Assembly: GCA_041584015.1 (NCBI GenBank)
Contig: JBFHES010000022.1
Coordinates: 1 to 30,931 of the forward strand
Source of the DNA: JBFHES01 sp041584015
GTDB lineage: Bacteria; Bacteroidota; Bacteroidia; Bacteroidales; M50B96
Reading direction: 5' to 3'
Length of the DNA stretch: 30,931 nt
Shown: one piece after another, positions 1 through 8,069 of the stretch
Position numbering within the stretch: position 1 is the first letter of the stretch
Layout: every line of letters begins with the position of its first letter
Notes under the pieces: model-generated
Told to the model about the DNA's origin: nothing
The model's database searches: none
Seen by the model: only the letters and a program-made list of their open reading frames with translations
Made by a program: the position numbers and the translations under genes

Positions 1-1766
1 GGAGCAGCTGGATTCTGAAAATAATTTAAAGCGAGCAGGTCATCCGATTCGCGGATATAATAGTTTAAAGTTCCAGTGATACGGTTTTTCAGCAGACCAA
101 ATTTAAACTGATAGTTTTGCTCCTTGGCAGTCTCATACTTAATATCTTCAACACCACCATATACATTACTTTGCTTTCCGGCTTCACCATACCCAGCCTT
201 CAGGGATAAAAGAGAAAGCAGTTTATTATTGCTTAAAAAGGCCTCATTGCTAATTACCCATTCGGCACTTATGGATGGAAAAACTTCCTGCTGTTCTGTT
301 TTATTATCCGCTTCCACCTCATCAAACTCAATCAGTGAATAAGAAAACATATCCTGCGTAAGCGAAGCATTTAAGAAATATCGTTTCTTAAAATCGTAGG
401 CCAGAGCAGTACTAATTTGCTGTGTATTGTTCGACCATTTCCGTTGACTTTTAGATAAGTCACCCATTGCTATAATGCCATTGATTGGAGCATCACCATC
501 TGAATTAAGAAAACTTGAACTAATGCCTTCATAAGTATAGCTGCTGTTAAAAAATGAAAGTGATGCATTTAACGAATGATGTTCCTTAATTTTTGTAAAA
601 TAGTTGATCTCACCTTGCAAGTCGAGCCAGGAGTTTAAATGCTGGCTATTGGTTCTAAGATAACTATAAGTATAATTAGTAATTGGTGGTTCAGTTAGAT
701 CCTGCCCCACTTTATATCTTCGATAATTAGCACCTATATTTATTTTAAAGTGTTTATTAATTTGATATTCTGATTTTAAGGAAAGTAAGTTTTGTGTTAT
801 AATCTCCTTCTGTTTTATCTCATTAAGTAATTCAACAGGATTTATATATCGAAAATCACGTGGCTCTGTATAATAGGTGATGCCATCTAGTTCATATATA
901 GGATCAGTTGGGTTTCTGGTAAAAGCCTCTTCAAAAACACGGTTTTGGTCAAGTGCATCTATTCCGTCAATTGATTTCTCGCTTGCGTTGGCCATAAAGT
1001 CGAATTTCAATTTATTCTTAAGGTATGATTTTGAAAGCTGCAAATTACCTCCAAGCTTTTTGCCACTGGAATTCATTACTACGCCCGGATATTCTTTATA
1101 GGAAACACCAGCACTATATGCAAAGGTTTTTAGGTTACCACCCGCCGTTAACGAATGTGAATGCACCATGGCGTCTTGCATAATGGCTTCCTGCCAATCA
1201 ACATCAGCCCCGCCGGAAACGAAGTTCAAGCCGTATTCATCTGCAAGCGATTGAAGTTCCTGAGCAGAGAGTAAATCCAAACGATTAGCTACTTTATCGA
1301 AAGACAAAACAGAACTGTAGCTCAATTGAAATTTCTTTTTCGATGGGGTTTGCTTGGTAGTAATAAGCACAATGCCGTTGCCACCATAACTACCATATTT
1401 TGCAGTGGAAGCAATATCCTTTAATACTTCAATGCTTTCGATATTCTCAGGAAAAATCAAATCAGGATCCATTCCAATAACCCCATCAATAACATAAACT
1501 GGATTTTGACTCATTAAATAAGAAGACAAGCCGCGTATGACCATTTGATTCATAACACCCGGATGTCCACCATTTTTTGAGATGCTAGCGCCAGCAACTT
1601 TTCCTTTTATTAAAAACATGGGGTCGTAAGCGTAACCAGCATTAAACAAGGAATCGCTTACCATAGCATGATTAAAACTATTTGAGACAGAACCGTTCTC
1701 TTGTGCTTGAAGAGTAGCGGCGGCAAGTACAAAGAATAAAACAAGAGCGGCAGTTAGTTTAGACAT
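1..1766 (-). CDS. SusC/RagA-like TonB-dependent outer-membrane receptor, 3' end outside window
   Basis: The frame is open from the ATG at 1766 to the window edge (588 codons visible), so the C-terminus is missing. Residues 1-22 form a signal peptide ending LQAQ. The plug domain follows almost at once, with the SusC-type signature VYVIDGVIG, then NIESIEVLKD, then YGSYGGNGIVLITTK. The rest alternates beta-strand-like stretches typical of a TonB-linked barrel. Family members import oligomers such as glycans or peptides across the outer membrane, usually with a SusD-like lipoprotein encoded downstream, which would lie beyond base 1. The oddity is that the usual N-terminal carboxypeptidase-regulatory-like domain is absent: only about 25 residues separate the signal peptide from the plug. 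The receptor class is well supported; the substrate cannot be told from sequence. Confidence 0.9.
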   Translation of the reverse strand, partial: MSKLTAALVLFFVLAAATLQAQENGSVSNSFNHAMVSDSLFNAGYAYDPMFLIKGKVAGASISKNGGHPGVMNQMVIRGLSSYLMSQNPVYVIDGVIGMDPDLIFPENIESIEVLKDIASTAKYGSYGGNGIVLITTKQTPSKKKFQLSYSSVLSFDKVANRLDLLSAQELQSLADEYGLNFVSGGADVDWQEAIMQDAMVHSHSLTAGGNLKTFAYSAGVSYKEYPGVVMNSSGKKLGGNLQLSKSYLKNKLKFDFMANASEKSIDGIDALDQNRVFEEAFTRNPTDPIYELDGITYYTEPRDFRYINPVELLNEIKQKEIITQNLLSLKSEYQINKHFKINIGANYRRYKVGQDLTEPPITNYTYSYLRTNSQHLNSWLDLQGEINYFTKIKEHHSLNASLSFFNSSYTYEGISSSFLNSDGDAPINGIIAMGDLSKSQRKWSNNTQQISTALAYDFKKRYFLNASLTQDMFSYSLIEFDEVEADNKTEQQEVFPSISAEWVISNEAFLSNNKLLSLLSLKAGYGEAGKQSNVYGGVEDIKYETAKEQNYQFKFGLLKNRITGTLNYYIRESDDLLALNYFQNPAA

Positions 1767-1844
1767 AGCTTTAGCTTTATGATAGATGAGTTTAGTAAAT
1801 AGCTTACAAGTTTGTGCCAATTAGCAGCACATTAATTTGATGTT

Positions 1845-1875
1845 CAAATGTAAAAAACGAAGCTAAAGATTACAA
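1845..1875 (-). promoter_or_regulatory. Bacteroidota-type promoter of the SusC-like gene
   Basis: Read on the minus strand, a TTG (-33 element, 1873-1875) is followed after 20 nt by TACATTTG (1845-1852), a perfect match to the TAnnTTTG -7 consensus of this phylum. It leaves a leader of about 70 nt before the ATG at 1766. This was found by eye; no transcript data are available. Confidence 0.5.
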
Positions 1876-1888
1876 GTGTCCTTGTAAT
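1869..1888. promoter_or_regulatory. perfect dyad overlapping the -33 box of the SusC-like gene
   Basis: ATTACAAG, four bases (TGTC), then CTTGTAAT form a perfect 8-bp inverted repeat. One half contains the -33 TTG of the predicted promoter, which is where a repressor operator would sit. On the minus strand a T-rich run follows about ten bases later, so a weak terminator for the upstream NYN gene is the alternative reading. Confidence 0.4.
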
Positions 1889-1927
1889 TTAGGATACTTC
1901 TCAATTGGCATAAAGCATAGCTAACAA

Positions 1928-2872
1928 CTACTTAGTCTTCTTATCTGCTGTTTTTACTTGTCCTGTTATTTTTTTACTCTTGGGAGCACCACTTGTCTTT
2001 GCTCTTCTTACCACGGGAGCTTTGGGTGTCTTTGGCTCTGCAGTTTTAACAGCTTTTGATGCTACAGGTTTCGCGGTCTTTGGAGCGCCAGCCTTTGGAG
2101 CACGTTTGCTCCTTTTCTTTTTCACCTTCACATAAATATGCTTCACCTTCGATTTTTCCACCTCGCGCTCATCGACCTCAAAATGCTCATCCAGTGATTT
2201 TATTAACGGAGTTAATCGTGAGAAGCCATAGTTTCTTGAATCAAAATCGGGCCTTTTCTTATTTATTAAACCACCCACATCAGCTAAAGAGGCCCATCCA
2301 TTATCATCAGACAAATCTTCAATGGTTGCTTTTAGTAACTGTATGAATTTATTATCAATTATATCCAGCTCTGTACTTACTTCCTCGCTCGATTTATTTA
2401 CAGGCTCTGTTTCCGATTTTGCAGCATTCTTGCCACTGATGATCTCAATGTAAATGAACTTATCGCAGGCAACAATAAATGGCTTTGGTGTTTTCTTCTC
2501 GCCGATACCTATAACTACATTCCCCGATTCACGCAGCCTAATAGCTAAGCGTGTAAAATCGCTATCGCTTGAAACCAGGCAAAAGCCATCAACCTTATTA
2601 CTGTGCAATATATCCATCGCATCAATAATCATGGCCGAGTCGGTTGCGTTTTTACCAGTGGTGTAACCGTATTGTTGTATGGGTGTAATGGCATGAAACA
2701 GCAGTGCAGGTTTCCAACCGGAAACCGTTGGTTTCGTCCAGTCGCCATAAATTCTTTTAATGGTAGGTATCCCAAGCTTTGCAATCTCATCCAACATACC
2801 TTTTATGTTAGCATGCGGAATGTTGTCGGCATCAATAAGAACGGCAAGCTTTAAGTCTTTTCTGTTGCTCAT
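1928..2872 (-). CDS. NYN (LabA/DUF88-type) domain protein with OST-HTH/LOTUS domain and basic tail
   Basis: Residues 8-150 are a NYN domain, a PIN-like fold often acting as a metal-dependent RNase. The acidic residues expected of the active site are present: D14 and D16 in LIDADN, D78 in the NATDSAMIID stretch, D103 and D105 in SSDSDF. Residues about 165-235 resemble an OST-HTH/LOTUS winged helix (FIQLLKATIEDL, then WASLADVGGLINKKRPDFD), a module linked to RNA binding. The last 80 residues are Lys/Ala/Pro-rich and probably disordered, suiting nucleic-acid binding. The start is an ATG with no good Shine-Dalgarno. It appears monocistronic, separated from typA by a strong terminator. The RNA target is unknown. 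Confidence 0.88.
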   Translation of the reverse strand: MSNRKDLKLAVLIDADNIPHANIKGMLDEIAKLGIPTIKRIYGDWTKPTVSGWKPALLFHAITPIQQYGYTTGKNATDSAMIIDAMDILHSNKVDGFCLVSSDSDFTRLAIRLRESGNVVIGIGEKKTPKPFIVACDKFIYIEIISGKNAAKSETEPVNKSSEEVSTELDIIDNKFIQLLKATIEDLSDDNGWASLADVGGLINKKRPDFDSRNYGFSRLTPLIKSLDEHFEVDEREVEKSKVKHIYVKVKKKRSKRAPKAGAPKTAKPVASKAVKTAEPKTPKAPVVRRAKTSGAPKSKKITGQVKTADKKTK

Positions 2873-2953
2873 GGCATCTAGATTTTAATAGTTCTGCGTT
2901 TCGCCAAATTACAGCTTATTTTTAGCAAAAACACATGAGGCGGGAATTAAAAT

Positions 2954-2991
2954 AAAATAGCCCCTGACAAATCGTTGTCAGAGGCTATTTT
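2954..2991 (-). terminator. intrinsic terminator after typA
   Basis: A 17-bp stem with one G-U pair (2954-2970 with 2975-2991) and a 4-nt loop, followed on the minus strand by ATTTTAATT. It lies 20 bases past the typA stop codon, between typA and the NYN gene. Confidence 0.85.
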
Positions 2992-3010
2992 AAAGTACCT
3001 TAATTTTATT

Positions 3011-4816
3011 CTATTTTGATTTGCTAACACGCTTACGGTCATGCTCATCAAGTAATATTTTTCTTAATCGAATAGACTTTGGCGTTACCTCAATGTACTC
3101 ATCATCGCCAATATATTCCATTGCTTCTTCCAGTGAATGCTTAATTGCCGGAGCAATTGTCGCTTTATCATCGGTTCCTGAAGCACGAACGTTCGACAGT
3201 TTTTTGGTTTTAATAACATTAATGATCAAATCATCCTGGCGTGTATTTTCACCAATTACTTGTCCGGCGTAAATCTCCTCATTCGGATTGATAAAAAACT
3301 TACCCCTATCTTGCAATTTATCAATTGAATAAGTAATGGCTGTTCCTGTATCCATGGCAATAAGAGCGCCATTTCTTCGCACATTAATTTCGCCCTTCCA
3401 AGGCTCATATGCTTTAAAACGATGCGAAACAACAGCTTCTCCTTCAGTTGCTGTTAGAATAGGATTAGATAATCCAATCATTCCACGGGATGGAATGCTA
3501 AACTCCAACATGGTACGATCGCCTTTGGTCTCAATATTCATGATATCGCCCTTACGACGAGTAACAAGATCGATTACGCGGCTTGAGAAATCTTCCAACA
3601 CATGAACAGTAAGTAGCTCAACCGGCTCCATTCTAACACCATCAACTTCTTTCTCGAGCACCTGAGGCTGCCCCAACTGGAATTCATAGCCTTCTCTACG
3701 CATTGTTTCAACCAATACTGATAAGTGAAGAATGCCTCGACCGTAAACTAATAACTTGTCCGGCGATTCGGTATCCTCAACTCTAAGAGCAAGGTTCTTT
3801 TCGGTTTCTTTGTACAATCTATCACGCAAATGGCGGCTGGTTACATATTCGCCATCCTTACCAAAGAATGGACTATTGTTAATTGTAAACAACATGCTCA
3901 TGGTTGGTTCGTCAACGCTAATTCTGGCAAGTGCTTCCGGATTTTCCGCATCAGCAATTGTATCGCCAATATCAAATGCTTCTAACCCAAGTACGGCGCA
4001 AATCTCGCCTGACCTAATTGCGTGTTTAACTTTCTCCTTACCCAAACCTTCGAAGGTATACAGTTCCTTAATGGTTGATTTAAGAGCACTACCATCGCGT
4101 TGCATTACCACAACCTGCATACCTGGTTTAATGCTTCCACGCACAACACGGCCTACAGCAATTCTTCCAACATATGAAGAATAATCAAGTGAGCTAATTT
4201 GCATTTGCAATGCTCCCTCTTTGTGCTCATATGGTTTTACATAATCAAGAATGGTATCCAGCAAATAGCTAATATCAGTCGTCTCATTTTTCCAGTCGTC
4301 AGACATCCATCCATTTTTAGATGAACCGTAAACGGTAGGAAAACTGAGTTGCTCTTCCGTGGCATCCAAACTAAACATCAAATCGAAAACCATTTCGTGT
4401 ACATCCTCAGGATTACAATTTGGCTTATCAACTTTATTGATAACAACAATTGGTTTTAATCCTAATTGTAGCGCTTTTTGCAATACAAAACGAGTTTGCG
4501 GCATCGGACCTTCAAAGGCATCAACCAAAAGTAAAACACCATCGGCCATATTTAACACACGCTCAACCTCACCACCAAAATCAGAGTGACCAGGTGTATC
4601 AATAATATTGATCTTTACATCTTTATATCTAACGGAAACGTTTTTTGACAAGATTGTTATTCCGCGTTCACGTTCCAAATCATTGGAATCTAGCAGTAGC
4701 TCCTCTATCTCCTGGTTGTCGCGAAACATCTTTACCTGATGAAGTATTTTATCCACCATGGTTGTCTTACCATGATCTACGTGGGCAATAATCGCGATAT
4801 TTCTAATATCCTGCAT
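3011..4816 (-). CDS. typA: translational GTPase TypA/BipA
   Basis: A ribosome-associated GTPase of the EF-G superfamily that acts in 50S assembly and stress or cold adaptation. The G motifs are intact: AHVDHGKTT (residues 11-19) for the P-loop, RGITI for G2, DTPGHSDF for G3 and NKVD for G4. After the GTPase domain come an EF-Tu-like beta-barrel domain (LQMQISSLDYSSYVGR), the EF-G domain III-like and V-like parts (SRGMIGLSNPILTATEGEA) and the TypA-specific C-terminus (ITPAIKHS-like TIAPAIKHSLEEAMEYIGDD). The length of 601 residues is normal for the family. The start is the ATG at 4816. It lies 165 bases downstream of uvrA on the same strand, with its own candidate promoter in the gap. Confidence 0.98.
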   Translation of the reverse strand: MQDIRNIAIIAHVDHGKTTMVDKILHQVKMFRDNQEIEELLLDSNDLERERGITILSKNVSVRYKDVKINIIDTPGHSDFGGEVERVLNMADGVLLLVDAFEGPMPQTRFVLQKALQLGLKPIVVINKVDKPNCNPEDVHEMVFDLMFSLDATEEQLSFPTVYGSSKNGWMSDDWKNETTDISYLLDTILDYVKPYEHKEGALQMQISSLDYSSYVGRIAVGRVVRGSIKPGMQVVVMQRDGSALKSTIKELYTFEGLGKEKVKHAIRSGEICAVLGLEAFDIGDTIADAENPEALARISVDEPTMSMLFTINNSPFFGKDGEYVTSRHLRDRLYKETEKNLALRVEDTESPDKLLVYGRGILHLSVLVETMRREGYEFQLGQPQVLEKEVDGVRMEPVELLTVHVLEDFSSRVIDLVTRRKGDIMNIETKGDRTMLEFSIPSRGMIGLSNPILTATEGEAVVSHRFKAYEPWKGEINVRRNGALIAMDTGTAITYSIDKLQDRGKFFINPNEEIYAGQVIGENTRQDDLIINVIKTKKLSNVRASGTDDKATIAPAIKHSLEEAMEYIGDDEYIEVTPKSIRLRKILLDEHDRKRVSKSK

Positions 4817-4851
4817 ATCTAGCTATTTATATTGTTTCTAAAAGCGAGCGG

Positions 4852-4859
4852 CAAAAGTA
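4852..4859 (-). promoter_or_regulatory. candidate -7 element of typA
   Basis: On the minus strand TACTTTTG matches TAnnTTTG and lies 36 bases upstream of the typA ATG. No clear TTG is found at the expected -33 distance, so this is weak. The same gap also carries two adjoining short palindromes, GTTTAAAC (4921-4928) and ACCAGCTGGT (4927-4936), of unknown meaning. Confidence 0.3.
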
Positions 4860-4981
4860 CTCTTTATTCTGATTTTAAATTGATTTCTGTAAATATTTAA
4901 TAGAGAATTCGCTAGTTCCAGTTTAAACCAGCTGGTATTCAAATTTACAAGACTAAGTATGTGCTAATGAGCAAGACCTGA

Positions 4982-7867
4982 TTAGACCATTGTTCCATTA
5001 ATATCTTCTTTAAGAAACTTTCCGGTATAGCTTTCTTCGACCTCCATTAACTCCTCTGGCGTACCTGTTGCAACAACATATCCTCCATCGCGCCCACCTT
5101 CACGTCCGATGTCAATTACATGATCAGCAACTTTAATCACATCCAAATTATGTTCAATGATAATCACCGTGTTTCCTTTATCAACAAGCTTATTTAGAAC
5201 TCCCAGGAGTACACGTACATCTTCGAAATGCAAACCAGTTGTAGGTTCATCAAGGATGTACAAGGTTTGACCAGTATCGCGTTTAGCCAGCTCAGCTGCC
5301 AGCTTAATTCGCTGCGACTCGCCACCCGAAAGGGTTGTAGAGGGTTGCCCAAGTGTTAAATAACCAACGCCAACATCTTGCAGGGTTTTAAGCTTCTGTT
5401 TAATTTTAGGAATACTCTCGAAAAACTCCAGTGCCTGATTAATGGTCATGTCCAATACATCCGAAACCGACCGTCCTTTATACCGAACTTCTAATGTCTC
5501 TCGATTATAGCGTAAACCATTGCATTCATCACAATGAACATATACGTCGGGTAAGAAATTCATCTCAATGGTTTTCAAACCTGCACCACTACATCCTTCG
5601 CATCTACCGCCTTTCACATTAAAGGAGAAGCGTCCGGCTTTGTATCCTCTAATTTTGGATTCTGGCAACATCTCGTATAACTTTCTAATCTCATCGAACA
5701 GCTTGGTATACGTGGCCGGATTTGATCGAGGTGTGCGGCCCAACGGTGATTGATCAACTTCTATCACCTTATCAATATTTTTTAAGCCATCCAGTGAATC
5801 ATACGCCAGCGGCTCTTTGCTTGATCGGTAAAACTTCTGGCTGATGATTGGATGGAGCGTATTATTCACGAGTGTGGACTTTCCACTTCCTGAAACACCT
5901 GTTACACAGATTAGCTTTCCCAATGGAAAACACACATCAACATTCTTTAGATTATTACCATTTGCACCTTTTAATGTCAGACATTCGCCTGTTCCGGCCC
6001 TACGCTCCTCGGGCATCTCAATTTGCTTTTCATTGGTTAGGTACTTAGTGGTAAGCGTAGGTGTACTAAGGATTTTCTGCACATTGCCCTCCGCAACCAC
6101 ATGTCCTCCATGACGACCAGCATGCGGTCCAATATCTATTACATGATCGGCAGAAAGGATCATGTCTTTATCATGCTCAACAACAATTACAGAATTGCCC
6201 GTATCGCGCAACTGTTTTAAGGCTTCAATCAACCTGCGGTTATCACGCTGGTGCAAACCAATACTTGGTTCATCAAGAATGTATAAAACATTTACCAACT
6301 TAGAACCAATTTGAGTAGCCAATCTAATTCGCTGGCTTTCGCCACCCGAAAGGGTTCTGGAGCTTCTATCAAGTGAGAGATATTCCAAACCAACATCAAC
6401 AAGAAAGCTCAAACGCGCACGTATTTCTTTCAGAATCTCGTGGGCAATTTTTAATTGTTTTGAAGAGAGATGATCCTCTACATTAGCAAACCACTCTGTT
6501 AATTCGGCAATATCCATTCGCACCAACTGTGCAATATTTTTATCAGCCACTTTAAAATAAAGCGACTCTTTCTTGAGGCGTTCGCCCTTGCACTTTGGGC
6601 AAGTAATGGTTGTAACAAACTGATCGGACCAAGTGGATTTCTTAGGACCATTGTTTGTTTTATTTTTAGCCTGAGTTGAGATGTAATTAATGACACCATC
6701 AAAACGAAGAAAGTAATTGGAGGAAGACCCAAGTGGCGTATTACGCAACTTAAAGGCCTCGTCGGAACCATAAAGAACCACATTCATAGCATCTTCCGGA
6801 ATGGCACTAATCGGATCCGATAAGGAGAATTTGTATTTATCGGCAATGGCCTCTAATTGCCAAAACACCAACATACTGCGAAATTTACCCATCGGGGCTA
6901 AGCCACCCTCTTTAATACTCAAGCGATCATCCGGAATAATTTTCTCCAGATCAATCTCATTAACCGTTCCCAGTCCATTACACCTTGGACATGCACCGGC
7001 CGGTGAGTTAAACGAAAACGAATGTGGAGCAGGCTCATTGTAAGATATGCCAGTAGTTGGGCACATAAGCAAACGACTAAAGTATTTTGCCTCATTGCTT
7101 TCCTTTTCAACAATCATGGTTACGCCCTTGCCCTGTTTCATGGCAACCAGCACAGAGTCCTTCAATCGTTTCCGATCCTCGTCGCGAACAATTACCTTAT
7201 CAATAACAACTTCAATATGGTGTGTTTTATAGCGATCGAGTCGCATGCCATGGTTAATTTCTTTTATCTCTCCATTTATTCTTGCCGACAAAAAACCTCT
7301 TTTCAGGATTTGCTCAAACAACTCTCGGTAATGCCCCTTTCGGCCTCTAACCATTGGGGCTAATATATAAATTGCTTTACCCGCAAACTTTTCGGTTATC
7401 AGGTTAATAATCTGGTCGTCGTTGTACCGCACCATTTGTTCGCCTGTCTCGTAGGAATATGCATTACTTCCTCTGGCATACAGCAAACGTAAAAAGTCAT
7501 AAATCTCGGTGATGGTGCCAACTGTTGATCTCGGATTTTTATTGGTTGTTTTTTGCTCTATTGAAATCACCGGACTCAAACCGGTAATTTTATCAACGTC
7601 AGGACGCTCCATGCCACCCAGGAATTGTCTTGCGTAGGCTGAAAAGGTTTCAATGTAACGCCGTTGCCCTTCTGCATAAATGGTATCAAACGCCAGACTG
7701 GACTTTCCACTCCCGCTTAAACCGGTTATTACAGTTAATTTATTTCGAGGAATAGTTACATCAATATCCTGTAAGTTATGAACGCGGGCGCCCAACACTT
7801 TTATTTCATCTTCAGAGTCGATTAGTTCTGATATATCTTCTTTATTTTCTGACACAAGCGCTCGCAT
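4982..7867 (-). CDS. uvrA: excinuclease ABC subunit UvrA
   Basis: The damage-recognition ATPase of nucleotide excision repair, which works with UvrB. Two ABC modules are visible: Walker A GLSGSGKSS near the N-terminus with signature LSGGESQRIRLA, and Walker A GVSGSGKST with signature LSGGESQRIKLAAELAK. The UvrB-binding/insertion region lies between them. The C-terminal zinc finger (CEGC ... CDEC) is intact. The N-terminal one has C269, C293 and C296 but Thr272 where the fourth Cys is expected. I chose the ATG at 7867 (961 residues) over an in-frame TTG at 7882, because a perfect -7 promoter box at 7887-7894 would place the transcript start at or inside that TTG. This is the standard UvrA1-type length. 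Confidence 0.97.
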   Translation of the reverse strand: MRALVSENKEDISELIDSEDEIKVLGARVHNLQDIDVTIPRNKLTVITGLSGSGKSSLAFDTIYAEGQRRYIETFSAYARQFLGGMERPDVDKITGLSPVISIEQKTTNKNPRSTVGTITEIYDFLRLLYARGSNAYSYETGEQMVRYNDDQIINLITEKFAGKAIYILAPMVRGRKGHYRELFEQILKRGFLSARINGEIKEINHGMRLDRYKTHHIEVVIDKVIVRDEDRKRLKDSVLVAMKQGKGVTMIVEKESNEAKYFSRLLMCPTTGISYNEPAPHSFSFNSPAGACPRCNGLGTVNEIDLEKIIPDDRLSIKEGGLAPMGKFRSMLVFWQLEAIADKYKFSLSDPISAIPEDAMNVVLYGSDEAFKLRNTPLGSSSNYFLRFDGVINYISTQAKNKTNNGPKKSTWSDQFVTTITCPKCKGERLKKESLYFKVADKNIAQLVRMDIAELTEWFANVEDHLSSKQLKIAHEILKEIRARLSFLVDVGLEYLSLDRSSRTLSGGESQRIRLATQIGSKLVNVLYILDEPSIGLHQRDNRRLIEALKQLRDTGNSVIVVEHDKDMILSADHVIDIGPHAGRHGGHVVAEGNVQKILSTPTLTTKYLTNEKQIEMPEERRAGTGECLTLKGANGNNLKNVDVCFPLGKLICVTGVSGSGKSTLVNNTLHPIISQKFYRSSKEPLAYDSLDGLKNIDKVIEVDQSPLGRTPRSNPATYTKLFDEIRKLYEMLPESKIRGYKAGRFSFNVKGGRCEGCSGAGLKTIEMNFLPDVYVHCDECNGLRYNRETLEVRYKGRSVSDVLDMTINQALEFFESIPKIKQKLKTLQDVGVGYLTLGQPSTTLSGGESQRIKLAAELAKRDTGQTLYILDEPTTGLHFEDVRVLLGVLNKLVDKGNTVIIIEHNLDVIKVADHVIDIGREGGRDGGYVVATGTPEELMEVEESYTGKFLKEDINGTMV

Positions 7868-7886
7868 TTTTTTAAAAAACAAGCTG

Positions 7887-7920
7887 CAAATTTACAGCTC
7901 TTGAACGACATTTCTAACAA
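7887..7920 (-). promoter_or_regulatory. promoter of uvrA
   Basis: Minus strand: a TTG of a TTTG (7918-7920), 23 nt, then TAAATTTG (7887-7894), a perfect TAnnTTTG. The spacing is at the upper end of the reported 17-23 range. It implies a very short leader and supports the ATG at 7867 as the start. Confidence 0.5.
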
Positions 7921-7946
7921 ATGATAATGATTAAAGTTTATCATTT
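7919..7946. promoter_or_regulatory. inverted repeat in the uvrA / GH20 divergent intergenic region
   Basis: AAATGATAA (7919-7927) and TTATCATTT (7938-7946) form a perfect 9-bp inverted repeat with a 10-base spacer, abutting the uvrA -33 box. Its left part, GATAATGAT, equals the left half of the classic Fur box, but the right half diverges. It could be a regulator site for either divergent gene. Confidence 0.35.
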
Positions 7947-8069
7947 TTCAACAACGCACCAGTGTCATAATTATCAACTATGGAGCCTGAACATTTTCGT
8001 TGTAAAACTTACGACCGAAGAGACATCCATTAGCAGACTTTCCTTATTTTTACAGAAACAAATCAACCA

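Noticed and set aside
3756..4184. Open frame of 142 codons antisense to typA
   Set aside because: typA is unmistakable on the other strand, and the antisense translation is low-complexity Ser/Leu-rich with no motif.
4921..4936. Adjoining palindromes GTTTAAAC and ACCAGCTGGT between uvrA and typA
   Set aside because: Short, no T-tract, not placed at a promoter element; kept only as a note.
7868..7882. TTG start for uvrA five codons upstream
   Set aside because: The codon lies only 5 bases from a perfect -7 promoter box, where the transcript should start.
8041..8069. Promoter for the GH20 gene at TATTTTTA
   Set aside because: One mismatch in the -7 box and no TTG at the -33 distance.
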